Shown: positions 1 through 39,753, counted from the stretch's first letter. The stretch is DNA of 64,000 nt from Blastomussa wellsi (GCA_947652115.1 OX393573.1:1240138-1304137), one strand, 5' to 3'. Notes: generated from the sequence alone by a model not told the origin. A program made the numbers and translations.

Positions 1-229
1 TTTTGACTGAACTTGAGAAAAAAGATTTTGGCAATCGAAAAAAGAAGCAACAACAACAATGACAACATTGAACTCTATTCGCATCTCAGTTACAATTAAT
101 AAATCAAACCATTATTTCTCGAAATGTTTTCTGTCTTTTTTTCCTTTTTTTACTGGTACATGTAATTTGATTTTTTGAGAAAGTAAATCAGATCAGGCAT
201 ACCTAACCATTTTGTAACTGTTTTGTCAG
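1..229 (+). other. Intronic sequence upstream of first visible POLR3A exon
   Basis: AT-rich sequence ending in the acceptor TTTTGTCAG at 221-229. Nothing else recognised. The earlier exons (start codon and N-terminal zinc-binding clamp) must lie to the left of the window. Confidence 0.7.
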
Positions 230-27325
<27,096 letters not shown>

Positions 27326-28670
27326 CGAGAAAACTTCAAAGACGTTGCAAACCGTGCTCGTTGAATACAGTCTAGGAACGAGTGCTAGTTATTACGAAAT
27401 CCCGCTTCCGAAACGGGATTGAGCCCACGCTGTTCGTGCCTAAAGTTGCTAAGCAACATGACGTAATTGCTTGCGCGATTACTTTCGGTGTATTCGCGAG
27501 CTCGCAATAGTTTTTGATTGGCTAAAATAAGCCGGAAACTGCTCGAGTACTTTGACGAAGATTTGACAAAACCGACACTTGTTTCCCGACTAGAATGTAA
27601 CAACATTGCTGTAAATTTGATCATATTTGAAAGAGTCTAATTGAAACTAGGTGAAGTACAATTAAAATGAATGATCGAAGTGTACGTAAATAAGTGTTGT
27701 GTATTGGTTATATTAAAACTTTTGCTACAAACACACAGAGGTTTTGTAAGTTGCATGGCAGTAGAAAGAGAAAGAAATATTCTTCCAATGGAAAAAAGGT
27801 CCATTGAAATAGAAACATTTTCGCGGTTGCCACCATGCAACATGACTGCCGGGAAAATATTTGGCAGGAAGTCATGGCCTGCAAAATACCGGCAACACTC
27901 CCAGACCGCAGCCAAGATCAAAAAAAAATTTATTTTGGTGTTCGTCTGACACCGTACCTGTAGCTACACTACAACTTCCTTTAATGGATACCTTTGACGC
28001 CAGCGGAAAAACTGTAGGGAAGTTGTGAAAATGTTTAGGTGATTGTTATGAATTGCGCACGCTATAAAATGAATTGTCGAGGCGTGAGGGCTCATCGTCG
28101 GTGTAAGAACCTGTCAAACTCAGACGTAAAACAAAGAACGAACAAGACAACAAAGAACCTCGAAACAATATAGAACACAGAAACAATGGCTCAAAAACAG
28201 AAAAAAGTCACAGGTTCTTACACAGAGGTAAACCAGGCATGGGGGATTGCGGAGCCGGGTGGCTTTATCTGAACTGTTTGACGTTCATCTGCCCCAGCAC
28301 GCATTAGCCTGACGCCAGCTTACGGTATTGTTTCTGAAGGATTGCGTCAGCAGAGCCGCATGGTGAGATGAAAATAACGTCAATTTATCGCAAAAGACAA
28401 ATTATTCTAGAGATTATCATGTTTTGATTAACCAAGGGTCCGCCGAACTTTACTCTGCATTTATTATAATTCAAATAAAAAAAAAATAGATTGCAACTCC
28501 ATTACATATACGGACAACCTTAACTTCCCATTCCTTTGAATCGTAAAGAAATAACTGCGCAATTTCACAAATGCAGGAAAATACTCCTTGGACCTCAGTT
28601 GTTTACAATTAGGTACTTGTCGAATAGGGAAGATAAATCGCTCAATTACTTGTGTTTTTAAAAGGGCCCT
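27326..28670. other. POLR3A 3' flank
   Basis: Probable 3' UTR and flank. ATTAAA at about 27661 and AATAAA at 28474-28479 are the only polyadenylation hexamers noticed. An X-box/CRE-like pair lies at 27445-27466. No gene is recognised; short open frames at 27637-27949 show no family signature. Confidence 0.4.
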
Positions 28671-29135
28671 TGTCAGTCTCCGCCAATTTCAATGCCATCG
28701 AAATTATCGAAATTGTATGGCGTTTCGACACGCTTCGTGTAGAATATAATACTAAAACTCTCTTACGTTAATGAAAACAAAGGCGGGCGGCCGACTAGGC
28801 ACCCTGGAATGACTGACTAACTCCTGTGACGTATAATTATTGAGAAAATGTGCTGAAAAAACTTTCGCCAACGATGCAGTGGAAGTCTTGAGTTTAATGA
28901 CATCGGATGAAGTCAAGACTCTTTCGTTTCGACACGGTTCGCGTACAATATAATACTGAAACTGTCGCATGCACATTAATGAAACAAAGACGCGTGGCTG
29001 ACTGGGCCGGGTGCCCTGGAGTGACTGACTAACCCCTATGACGTAATTATTGACAAAATGCGCTGAAAAAACTTTCCGGCCAAGGACGCAGTGGAAGTCT
29101 TGAATGACATGGGATGAAGTCTTCCAGTTATTTGC
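28671..29135. repeat. Dispersed repeat duplicated in tandem, unit about 205 bp
   Basis: Two successive copies share TTTCGACACG.TTCG.GTA, AATATAATACT.AAACT, then CCCTGGA.TGACTGACTAAC, TGACGTA, GCTGAAAAAACTTTC and GCAGTGGAAGTCTTGA. The leading block GGGCCCTTGTCAGTCTCCGCC with ATGCCATCGAAATTAT also occurs at 63063-63120. Confidence 0.7.
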
Positions 29136-29296
29136 CGAATCAACTATCGCCTCATAGAAATCGAGAGCGAATAATGTAATTGTTTTAGTAAAATTCATAA
29201 TAAACGAATCGTGTATCGGTGAAAAAGTTCTAAATGGTCCTTTGAAACTTCGTTAAAGCGCGAAGTCGTCGCCATTTTGAAGACGACCACTGCACT

Positions 29297-29309
<13 letters not shown>

Positions 29310-29332
<23 letters not shown>

Positions 29333-30135
29333 TGAGCGAATAGTCAACGAGGCGCAGCCGAGTTGACTGCATTCCAAAAGCTACCATTTTATGTATTTTA
29401 AAGCGAAAAATCAAGAAAAATCTTGCCTTCAAAGAGCAACGCGAGCGCGATCGTTTTCTATCGGCGAATAGAAAACAGTCGGAGAACCAATCAGATTCAA
29501 GCATTTCCAATAGAACGCAGCTGAGTTTCTACTAATGGCTGATAGTGTGCAGTAGCTCAGCCAATCAGATTGCTGTATTTGCATTAGTATACTAGTAGAT
29601 TTTTACTAATGTAATTTAGTAAAATCCAACTAGTGGTCTATTATCAATGCTGCGTTCTGATTGGTTGAGCTACTACCAGGCTATATGTTATAGCCCACTA
29701 GTAGCGAAAAGCGCCGGCTTTGAAAACCATCATGGCCTCTGAGTCAATAGCCCATGAGGCCTCATGGGCTCATGGGCTCATATTAGCTCAAGGGATGCTG
29801 CAGGGGGTTTAAAGCCCTGACCTACGCTTAGGACAAAAAGTTCGTAAACACCTACCCTGTTTAGGAGAAAGGACAGCTATAGGTCCTGAAAATGATCTTA
29901 TGTTGACTGATGACTGGCTAAATAAATATTGATGAACGTTTCTGATTTTCGTTAAAACTCGTAGAAAGTCTTGAAGACATTCCCAGTCTTGGACTGCTCC
30001 AAACCCCGATTTGGACAGAACTCGCGGACAGACTTGCTTGAAATTGTGCACCCAGTTTAGGGCCGAGGGGTAAAACCAAATCTCATCCAGCGACACGTGT
30101 CCGTATATCCCATGTAGGGGAGTACCTCCCATCCC
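29310..30135. repeat. Mixed dispersed repeats
   Basis: At 29595-29745 is a fragment (TTAGTAAAATCCAACTAG.., GTTCTGATTGGTTGAGCTAC, TAACATATAGCC complement) shared with 38130-38335 and 43563-43800. At 29795-30130 is copy B of the repeat at 13565-13995. The 29310-29520 segment looks non-coding. Confidence 0.55.
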
Positions 30136-32247
30136 ACGGCAGCTTGGCTAAAATGTGCGTGAAGATCACTGACTTTCTACTCGATGCGCGATTCCCGTGA
30201 AAACTTAAAACAAATCTCGCCTCTTGTGAAAACTACTATGGATACAGTTTTTCTGGTCCCAAGAAACTAAGATAACACATTGGATTGATAGCTTCTGTAT
30301 TATGAGGTTATCAACTAAACGAAAAGTCTAGTTCGTTCATTTATTCTTTACAGGGTTTCTGGTGTGAAATTGATGCGATTGTGTACGTTTCCATGCTGAA
30401 CTGCACGTGTATATGCTAGCCGAAGTCAATTAAGAGGCGTGCCACGTGGAAATATCAATGACCATTAATTACTGCCATTTACAGACAAGAAAGACAGTGT
30501 TATGTGCCTCTGAGGGTATCTTAACGCCTCGGTTTCCTACACGCGTGCTCGATATTGTATACACGAACAAAGATTAATGATGTGACAAGCAGTATTATTC
30601 TTTTGGGAATTTTAATACGGCGTTTATTTTCCGATTTTGGAAATTCATGTGATAAATTGCAGGTACTTCGTTTTTTTTTTTTTTTTCGCGTCTCTTCTTC
30701 AACAAATCAAGCTGGTTTTGAATTGATTCAGTGAGATTTATACCCGTTGCTCAAAGCTGCTTCCTGAATTTAGGCGGTTTTTTGTTCTAGGTCAGGCTTA
30801 TTTTAAAATATATACATATATACACACACAAACACTTTGCTTTTTGAGATTCAAGGCTAAAAAGTTCATCATAGATTGAGTTTCAAAACGTCTAAAACTG
30901 AGTTACATGAATACTCTTTGTTCTGTTCAAACGGGTTTTCGTTTTCAGTGAAACAATGTTTAATAACTAAATCTGTTTTCTTTTTTTTGTTGTTGTGCAA
31001 GTTAACTAGCGTAAAATATTGTTATGGTAGTCCGAATCTTTGACGAAGCAATTCAAAACCTAAAAGTGCGTTTCTGAATTTTGAGATTTCTAATCGTTTC
31101 TATGCTGTCTATGTGTAGGTTTTATAACCTTCCGTAATGTGATTGAACACATGGTTGAAAATTCTTTAGCTATCACAAGATAACTCAGGAACATCTATCT
31201 ATTGCGTGCTGAACGTTGAATTTATCTTTTATCCAACTAAACTATCCTTTTGTCCTGCCAAAATTGTCACTGACTATCAAAATTCAGTTGTAGATGAAGT
31301 AGCACTCCCATTGGGTTGCTAAGAGACAATGCAAAGAATGACATTTCGTTAAATAAGCCTCCATTGTTCTGTTGTGTACGATAACACGACCACGTGTAGC
31401 TTGAATCGTTAGAACATGAAATGTAAACTTCATATTGGTAACAATAACCTCGCGAGAAGTATACTTTTGATTTAATTTATCACAGAAAGCTAATTTTTTA
31501 AGACTAGCCGTCAAAACTCGACGGATTTTCATTTATTGATCGAGTGTTCTTTTTTTTTAAGCAGCTTGATATTACAAAATCTCACTCAATCGTTTTGCCG
31601 GGTTGTACATTGTTTGATTTACCGGTGATGTATTCAGATCGTTAAGACGAAAATATCACATGTCAGAATAATTCTTGCCCGAGAGAATTGAGCTTGATTT
31701 TCAAATCTCTGCAGAAAAAACATTACGATATAGCAAGCTGTAAACTCCCAATGCGCGTGGACGGATGGGAGTAAGATTCCGTGTTCCCAGCCAGTTCGCT
31801 CATAATCCACCACGTGGTTCGTAGACAAAAGGCGCCTAATTTAAGCGATTTCAAAATCACGCGCATTCACAAAGTCTACGCATTACAGTTTTCAACGGAC
31901 CCGCAAAAAGCGCTTTCTGAATCTCCGATTTCGCCCCGGTTGTAGTCAATAGACCGCTTTAATAAGGCCGCCTGGTTTATTAGATAATTTTGCGGTATTG
32001 TACGAGAATTAACCAACAAAACTCAGCTACTCGGTTTACAAAAGAAAAGTTCCTGTTTGTTTTGATCAATGGGGGTTGGTGTGCCAAATGTTCGCGCCGA
32101 AAAGGAAACGACGCATTTGAAAAAATAGTCTGTTTTTTTTCTTTGCATAGCTGCCCACGAAGTCACGTATACATGGAAAAACACGCGCGGTGAAGTAAAC
32201 CCACATTAAAATCAGGACTTGTTTAAAAACATCTTTCTATAATTGAA
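30136..32247. other. Intergenic, nothing recognised
   Basis: AT-rich, with a T homopolymer at 30670-30686 and a short (TATACA)-like stretch at 30809-30830. No frame with a family signature was seen. Confidence 0.5.
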
Positions 32248-32253
32248 TTTATT
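32248..32253 (-). terminator. Candidate polyadenylation signal of the first bHLH gene
   Basis: AATAAA on the - strand, about 215 bases after the stop codon of the two-exon bHLH gene at 32467-33118. It is a normal distance for a short 3' UTR. Confidence 0.5.
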
Positions 32254-32466
32254 TCAATAATATATTGACACGGGTACAGCTGTACAAGATAATAAAGATA
32301 CTTTAGTCAATGAAAGCTGTTGCATTTTACTTGAAGTTAACTACAGCAATATAATAATTAAAATAATTTACAAAGTACATTCAACTTTTTTGACAAAAAA
32401 TGAAAGGCGCAGGCTAGGTATCTACAAGATTTTTTATGTACAGATGGTCAATCCGTTATTTTTTTT

Positions 32467-33118
32467 TCAGTCTTGACTAAAGTCCTGGAATCCTTTCAAA
32501 TACACGTCCAGTTCAGACGTGTTAATACCATAATGTTCTCCCACCTGCAAAAACGAAAAAAGAAATCTGTCTACATTTCGTTTCAATAAAAAATGAAGTG
32601 TTTGGAGAAGAGTGAAACTGCGCTACCAAACTAAACTCTTAGATTGAACTGAGAAACGCTGTTGCGATAACTGGCTGTACCTGAAATTGATCCAGTGTTT
32701 TTGGGACAACAATAGTGACTGATGGATCGTGCATCAGTAGATTCGGCGCTCCAGCTCGACTCTGTGCGATAGTTGTTACTTCTACAGGCGGTAACTGTCC
32801 GGTGAGCACTGCCGCGGACTGCGCGGATCCTTTCAGGTAGCAACTCAACATGGCAATATAATCAATAGCCATCCGTAGCACTTCGATTTTGGAAAGTTTT
32901 TGTGGGTTCTGATCCACGCATGGCACTTTCTTGCGCAAGAGTTCCAGCGCGTTATTCAGGACATGCCGTCTTTTGCGCTCTCTAGCGCTCGCCTTCAACC
33001 GCCGACTCCTGTCTAGTTGAGCCCACTTTCGGTACCTCGAATTATCAGCAGTGTTCACTGTCTTGCTTGCCGGAACAAGTTGATCGTTCACGATGTTGTC
33101 TTCGACTCCCTTTGTCAT
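32467..33118 (-). CDS. Group A bHLH transcription factor, two coding exons
   Basis: Exon 1 is 33118-32681 (146 codons) and exon 2 is 32544-32467 (25 codons and stop), joined in phase 0 at CAG/GTACAG and TTTTTGCAG/GTGGG. The predicted 171-residue nuclear DNA-binding protein has its bHLH at about residues 38-95: basic part [20 protein letters not shown], helix 1 ELLRKKVP, loop CVDQNPQ, helix 2 [20 protein letters not shown]. The basic region has RER but lacks the usual Asn before it (SARER instead of NxRER). Exon 2 adds [20 protein letters not shown], an acidic amphipathic tail. If exon 2 is skipped the frame stops 13 residues later ([13 protein letters not shown]). I cannot assign a named family. 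The start ATG follows an A-rich leader. Confidence 0.85.
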
Positions 33119-34075
33119 TTTTTTCCTTTTTCAAATGCCCTGCTTCACAGATGCTTTCTTTTCTTCCCGTTTCTAGCTGGTTCTTCGGCTATCGGCGGCT
33201 CGGTAGCTATTGTGTGCTGTATTTTATCGGTCTGTTTAGCACGCGTGCTGTTCGGCCACTTTTAACATAACAATGCGTGCACACGCTCGCTGAGCTGCGC
33301 GTGCTCGGGACACGGCACTTTTGTTGTACTGTCGCATTGAAGTGGGTTACCGCAAAGATTATCTGCCTGTTTAATAGAGATTTGAAAGCGAACGAAGATC
33401 ACAATGATAAATCACTGACACAAACGATTTAAAGTATCTCTTTCAGTTCAACTCGCCATTGAAAGAAAGCACATTTTACTTCCAGTACGGAAAGTAAACG
33501 AACACTTTAGCTTTCAATAGTATTAATAAACAAGCTGGAAATATGAAATCTTCTGACTGATCTCCACATAATATTCCAAATATTAGCTCTGAGAAGTTGG
33601 TGGCACATCAAGACATGACTTTCTGTGCTTTCTTCACCAGGCTGCTGGCAAAGTGTAAATTTGGAAATTTTCTTTTCGGGTCTTTGTTCCAGTAGTGTTA
33701 TGACTGTATTCGCATATAAACCGTACTTGGTATCGAGAATTTAAGACTTTGATCGCTCCTCACACAGGCTACTCAAGGCGGATTATACAAACTGAATTTC
33801 ACTCCCGCATTTGTACTCAATTCTTGGATTAAATTCTTATATTAAGCATGAACTTAATTAAGCGACTTCAAATAATCTCAACAAAATAACATGTTTTTTC
33901 AGTAAATCTTCTTCTCGTTTATCAAACGATTAGACGTATATATTTTCTTGTAGACACAATTATTATATGACTGTTTACATCCGAAATCTAATTTGTTGGT
34001 TTTTATAAGCTGAATGAAATTAGTCTAAAATTGACCTAAATTGCTATATTCATTTAAAACAAGTTTCCGTTATTT

Positions 34076-34118
34076 CCATGCATATATAGCACTCCAAAAG
34101 AGTGCTATATATGCATGG
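34076..34118. repeat. Perfect 18-bp stem hairpin
   Basis: CCATGCATATATAGCACT, a 7-base loop (CCAAAAG), then AGTGCTATATATGCATGG. The stem is fully paired. It is too short for a typical animal pre-miRNA. Confidence 0.9.
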
Positions 34119-34429
34119 ATATATATATGCATAATACTATGACCAAAAGGCGGCAAAAAAGTATTTGAAGTAAGGCGAGATTTGCGCATGAGGTATGAAT
34201 TTCAATGCATCGGAAAACTCAGTTAACAATATTCAGTTCTTCCACTCGTCATAATTTCTTTGTCGACTTTTCTTTGTTTTATATAGTTAGTGTAGCTTGC
34301 AAAATCAACTGTCAGTAAATTCCACGTGTTTCGAGTGACACGCGACCTTGAGATACTGGACCGTTGATAGGTTTCTTTTTCTAAAAATAGGCCCGCAATG
34401 TGTACTTGGACATAAAAGATTGAACAGTG

Positions 34430-34640
34430 TGGGGTTATACCTCATATAAGCCCACACAAAAATCTCATGGCAATGCTGTCATCGACGCCAGATTTTTCCT
34501 CAACAGTTACAATATCCGCGATACCGGTACGATGCTCTACCAACTGAGCTATGAAGCCACACATTGGGAGCGAGGTCAATTGTTTAAATTGGAAATTCAC
34601 TGCGATGATCATTTCTCACTTTGATTTACACGTCATATTG
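34430..34640 (-). repeat. tRNA-derived SINE
   Basis: On the - strand: TAGCTCAGTTGGTAGAGCAT (perfect A-box region), then CGTACCGGTATCGCGG as at 17535-17625. The B-box half has been lost or replaced. The 5' end (AAATTCACTGCGATGATC, - strand reversed) matches 8490-8540. Not a functional tRNA. Confidence 0.65.
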
Positions 34641-34784
34641 TAACAAGCACGGTCGTACGTTTCTTCAGTCAGGAATGCACCATAAGAAAACAAAATCCTG
34701 CAATTGTAAGGGAACCAGAAAAAAAGCCCTACATGGGTCAAATAAGAAATCATGCGCTGCTGGTTGTGAAACAAAAACAACATA

Positions 34785-35092
34785 CCCTTCCAGAAAGTCC
34801 CCCTTCAAAAACGACATAACCTTCCAGAAAGCCCCCCTTCAAAAACGACATACCCTTCCAGAAAGCCCACCCTCTAAAACAACAACATATCATTCCAGAA
34901 AGCCCCCCTTCTAAAACAAAAACATACCATTCCAGAAAGCCCCCCTTCTAAAACAACAACATACCCTTCCAGAAAGGCCCCCTTCTAAAACAACAACATA
35001 CCCTTCCAGAAAGCCCCCCTTCTAAAACAACAACATACCCTTCCAGAAAGCCCCCCTTCTAAAACAACAACATACCCTTCCAGAAAGCCCCT
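34785..35092. repeat. Minisatellite, unit about 36 bp, 8-9 copies
   Basis: Units AACATACCCTTCCAGAAAGC plus CCCCCTTCTAAAACAAC repeat head to tail with few differences, which suggests recent expansion. The open + frame (FQKAPLQ) is repeat translation. Confidence 0.95.
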
Positions 35093-36488
35093 GTTCACAT
35101 TTCTAATAGTATATCTCTTAAATTCTTATTGTGCATGAAGAAGGCTGGTTTGGCCAGCCGAAATATAGCAGAAATGAAAACTGCAAAGGGCCGCGAACGA
35201 TAATGCTGCTGGTTCGTAGGATCTCCAGGAAACCTAATCAGCCAAAAAATAAACTGTAACACAAACATAACTACAAGGCTGATTCGTACTACGTAAAAAG
35301 GTTGACTTTGCGAGACAACAATACGACAGAAACTGATCAAGTATGGGTCTTTTGCATGTTATTTGAGCTGGCTTTCTCGCTGGTTCCATTTAGAATTGCT
35401 ATACCGTGCTGACGAGTTCTAATGAGAACGAAACAGCTGCCCCTGCCACGGTTGTAACCCTGCTTTATCGGTTTCTGTCGTATTGTTGGTTCTAAATTTA
35501 AAAGTCAGCCTTGCAGTTATGTTTTTGTTATGAAATATAGTACGCAAAATCTAAAATCCATTCTAGCATGAAAAAATGTTGTTGTCGTTCTCTCACGATT
35601 TCGATTTTATGTTTGCCAAGAATGCACCACGCCGATTATTACGCCTCAATTTTCAAAATCAGTCCGTTTTTCTGAACGGCGGTTTCTTGTTTAAGCTGTC
35701 CGCCATTACCAGATTCTGCTTCAGACGAGTTACATTGAAAGAGCTGGATCGAGAGGGAAAATGACGATTTCGCGCATCTAAATGAAATCATCAGTGTTCT
35801 TATAGGGGGTTGTTTGGAATGATGGCAGCTGCTTGATGGGGGATCAGATAATATAGGTTGGTTTCATATCAAAATCCTCTGACCCACCCAGGAAAATGGT
35901 CGATTAGAAGCTAACGAATTATTGCTTTTGATGACCAATGAAAAAGGGATTTAAGGAGAAGGGGATGGGCAGTACTTTCTGGGAAGGTATGTTATTTCTT
36001 TCACAACCAGCAGGAATACAGGATTTTTTGGGGGGTTCCTTTGTAATGCAGGCATTTTTCTTAAATTTTTGCTTTACATGATATATATATAGTTTTTTGT
36101 TTTTTGAATACCATTGTATTCATTCATCCTGTCAACATAACTAGAAATCGATACAAATGGATCACTGCAGAAGGTTCTGAAAAATATTTAATTTAAAATA
36201 ACACCATGATTGTAAAATACCGCTCTGAAAACGGCTGGTCATTATCATTTTTTTATATTTTTACCGCCCTGTAAAAAACACCAAGAATACAGAATTAAGA
36301 TTCTAATTGACAGCTTTGTAACAGCAATTTCCTTTCACACAAAGGCCGTTCAGTCAGTTTTGCAATCAGTTCCAGTGGATTCACGAAGATTACTTTCTCG
36401 TCTGTTCGTCATTTTTCTAGTTCGCCTTCTCTTCACTTAGCTTCTTTGCTTCTGTCAAAGAAGGAGTCGCCATTTTTGTTTCTTATGC

Positions 36489-36677
36489 TTACATGGAATT
36501 CAGCCTTCGTAACTCTTGACTCATTTCTTTCATGACTATCATCCGGCACCGATGTGGAATTATTGTTGGCAAATTGTTTGCTCTCAGCTTGTCCGCGTAG
36601 AGGGCACTTTTTCGTAGACGTTTAACGGACTGCTTCTTCGTACACCTTTGATGAGCTCGCGATAAAGCACACCCCAT
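36489..36677 (-). CDS. Hypothetical 62-residue basic protein with MGCALS start
   Basis: A short open frame starting MGCALSRAHQRCTKKQ and ending KEMSQELRRLNSM. G2, C3 and S6 fit an N-myristoylation/palmitoylation start, and the rest is rich in Arg and Lys. ATATATAAA on the - strand lies 110 bases upstream (36788-36796), with TGACGTCA palindromes at 36821-36828 and 36977-36984 further up. The left boundary of the tandem duplication (36601) cuts the frame at residue 26. In the second copy the same start (42355) runs into different sequence. No family is recognised, and it may simply be a chance frame. Confidence 0.25.
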   Translation of the reverse strand: MGCALSRAHQRCTKKQSVKRLRKSALYADKLRANNLPTIIPHRCRMIVMKEMSQELRRLNSM

Positions 36678-37418
36678 TATTTCAGGTCAAGATTTTTAGT
36701 CAGCCTTAAACCGTTTAAACTCTGATTCACTGCGGTAAACGTTAGGCTTGTTTCACAAAGTATGATGCTTTTTCAGAGTCAAGTGGGTTTATATATTCAG
36801 ATTCAGTAACAAACTAGTTTTGACGTCACGATCTCTTGAGGGTTCTTTTATCCTTACAAGGACCTACAAAGTGGTTATTACAACCCCACACATTCATTCA
36901 CCAAGACAACATCTTAACAACACAAACAACATGTTTATCGGCCGTCTTTAATTCATATTCCGCAAGAAACTTCATTTGACGTCATAAAACCACGAAACTC
37001 AAAAATTGCGCAAAATTCGTAACAACCCACTCAATTTAGTCGCCGCCTAACCAACATGTTTTTTGGTTGTTAGAAAACAATAGCACCATAAACCAATAAA
37101 AACAGCATGTTTATCGGTTGTCATCCCAACATTAAGCTATCGTCAAGGTAACAAATCGTTTAACCACAACATTCGCACCCAAATCAAATATTTACTTTCT
37201 GTTTGTAACACGCTCCTTAGCAACGACTCATTTCATTTCAAAGCTATGTTTGTACGTATCTTTTTATAAACATCATATGATGCAATCCAGGTAATTCGTT
37301 GCTAAGCAAGACCGGAGGCCAAGCGTGCTTTGTGATTTTATTTACTCAAGAGTTCAGACTGGTACGTTTTGGGTGGAGTTCACTTTTATTTTATCCAAGC
37401 AATGTTGTTTGGTCACAG

Positions 37419-37608
37419 GAATGACGTCGCCATTGGCAAACCGAGCATTCATGGCAAATACTGTAAGCTCTCTACGTCGGGGGTTTTGATATGAGTATTA
37501 TTGTCATTTTGTGTTTTCTCTTGTTCAGACTTCGGCAAAACTCTGCCGACAGAATGTAGGCTGGATCTTAACGGGGACGATGGAAGAGACGATTACACAG
37601 ATTGCTGA
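37419..37608 (+). pseudogene. Candidate exon pair of an unknown gene (in duplication copy 1)
   Basis: Exon-like 37419-37462 (after TTGGTCACAG, donor GTAAGC) and 37529-37608 (after TTGTTCAG) join in phase 1. They read NDVAIGKPSIHGKYY then FGKTLPTECRLDLNGDDG and RDDYTDC with a stop. The same pair exists in copy 2 (43110-43153 and from 43220) with R to K and D to N changes, but a 267-bp deletion replaces the end with unrelated sequence. No family was recognised and no upstream exon was found. It could be the last exons of a lost gene or a chance pattern. Confidence 0.3.
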
Positions 37609-39365
37609 GAGGAGATAAAGCAGGTACTATTAGCGGATGTTGAGACCTCTATTCTCGCTCGGTCCTTTAGGATTTGACTACGGCCGATCGACAACCCTTC
37701 CTATCATGGCCGGGTACAAAATATTTTCAAATTTCTCTCAGTCAAACAAATGTATGCGAAACATCTGTTAATTACAGTATAAAAAGTCCAGCGGAATTCT
37801 TTTATTTTCTTCGCATTCACAGGATGGATCTTTGTCGTGTCCACAATCAGTTTCTTGGCAAACTTTCGCTGCGTCACTCAAAAGGATTCCGATTTCTATT
37901 ACCCATTCAAAAACTGGCGCGACTCCGGAAACAGTCCCGTCATGTTGGATTTTGCGCAAACATCTGACGCATGGAGGCGTAAACCAAAAATGTTTCGCTC
38001 GCTCGATTATCCCCTTGTAACGAAACGAAAAACACAAGCATTGGCTAATTCTCTTGGGATTTGCAAGGGAGTATTTAACAATTATTCCTCGAGCCCGATT
38101 GGGCTCTGAGTCAATAGCCCAATTGTTTTAGTAAAATCCAACTAGAAAGCATAGAAAGTATAGATTTATCTAATAATGAGCTCACATACTCGTCCGAAAC
38201 TTCAGCAAAACGCAATTCAGCCGCCATTGTTTTGGTTTTCAAAGCCGGCGCTTTCGCTACAAGTGGGCTATAACATATAGCCTGGTAGTAGCTCAACCAA
38301 TCAGAACGATTTTGGATTTTACTAAAAAGTAATATATAGATTTAGCCAAGCCCAAAAGCGGAGCTCCATATGTTTTGCTGTTTCTTAATAATTTGTGAAA
38401 TTACCTTCATTAAAAGTACTAGCGTGTGCAGCTACTCAAGAAAGACCGCACAGCCGAAATAAATGACAATAACAAACACTTTAACACCAATTGGAGAAAT
38501 TCCGCTGAGATAGACCATGAAAATTACAAAATCCTGCCAGATGCCAAGAAAACAAAATTTGGACCTGAGCCCGCGATCAATGGAAAATCAATACCTGATC
38601 AGCGGTGAACTTCAAAATGACACGTTACCTCGATGACACGTTACCCGCGATATCTAGCCTAGCTGGCTAATATCAAAGACGCCTCCCACGCAGAAGTCTG
38701 CTGAATAGAACGTCCACTTCGTTCACGGCTACGAGCCAATCAGAGGTAGCTTTCCAGTTTTGGGAAAACTGGTGTTTAATACAAACTCTTGGTCTTCGGC
38801 CATCGTAGCTTGATTAAAAATATAACACAAACAGCGGTGATAAACATTTTAAGAAAATTCATTTTATGAACTTGACGTTTCGTATGCTAGTCAACATACA
38901 TTTTAAAAAGAGTACTGTAAAAATGGGGGTCTGGAACCTAGACAGAAAATATCTGCAGTAGAAATTTTAAAACGTTTCAAACGGAAACTGACTGTCAAAT
39001 GACACAATAGAAAAGCTATTCTAATAAAGTAAAAGCTTTTCTTCTGCTATTGCTGACCACGTTAAAACAACTGGTCACAACATCAAATGGGACTATTTTG
39101 ACATTTTGGCGTCCGGAAAAACTGATTATCATTGTAAGGTTAGGAGACCTTGTTTATTCAGGAGCTACAGCCAGCATTGAATGTCAATGTCAGTAGTGAA
39201 AATAGTGACCTTTTTTTAGCAGTCACATCCACATGCATAGAAATAATATGAGAACATGTAATGATGAATGGTTAATCCGCGGGCGACGATTTCCGTTCTT
39301 TCGCAGTATGTAATAGGATAAACTGCGCCAAATGAAAAATATTCTAGAGTATTCTAGCCTCGAAT

Positions 39366-39540
39366 AGTGTGTTTTCGCTCACGTGACTAGCATCCATATT
39401 GCTTTACTGAAACAAAAGGAAGAATTTGCATGAAAATAGAGTTCAATTCCCAAAAGACTCGTTCACTCCTCCAACATGGCTGCCATTTCTTTGTTGTACT
39501 CCTCCAACATGGCCGTCGTGACGTCACGCGAACACACTCT
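39366..39540. mobile_element. MITE present only in duplication copy 1
   Basis: Inverted ends GTGTGTTTTCGCTCACGTGAC and GTGACGTCACGCGAACACAC. The matching position in copy 2 (about 45461) reads straight through (CTCGAATATGTGTGATGCC). It contains a short duplicated block ACTCCTCCAACATGGC. Confidence 0.75.
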
Positions 39541-39721
39541 ATATGCCAGTGTGATGCCATAGAATCCTAGAGTATGCTAGAGTATTCAAGGCGTACGCTA
39601 TACTTGAAGTACACCTGGAGTATTCGAGAGTATTCGATTTAAATACGTGAAGTGCCCCTGGCGTATTCACGAGTATTCAATATTGCATACGTAATGCACA
39701 CCCGGAGTGATAGCTGTCATA

Positions 39722-39722
39722 C

Positions 39723-39753
<31 letters not shown>

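Larger units (their letters stand above)
33119..36488. other. Upstream region of the first bHLH gene, then intergenic
   Basis: About 3.3 kb without a recognised gene. It holds a perfect short hairpin (34076-34118), a SINE (34430-34640) and a minisatellite (34785-35092). The promoter of the - strand bHLH gene should lie just above 33118, but no TATA element was identified. Confidence 0.5.

Noticed and set aside
28752..29198. 148-codon - strand frame
   Set aside because: Spans two tandem copies of a dispersed repeat; the internal sequence repeats itself (VFSAHF.NNY) and has no protein family signature.
37674..38109. + and - strand frames over 37674-38109 and their copies at 43192-43577
   Set aside because: Overlapping frames on both strands in a duplicated non-coding region, with gaps that break frame between copies; no signature.
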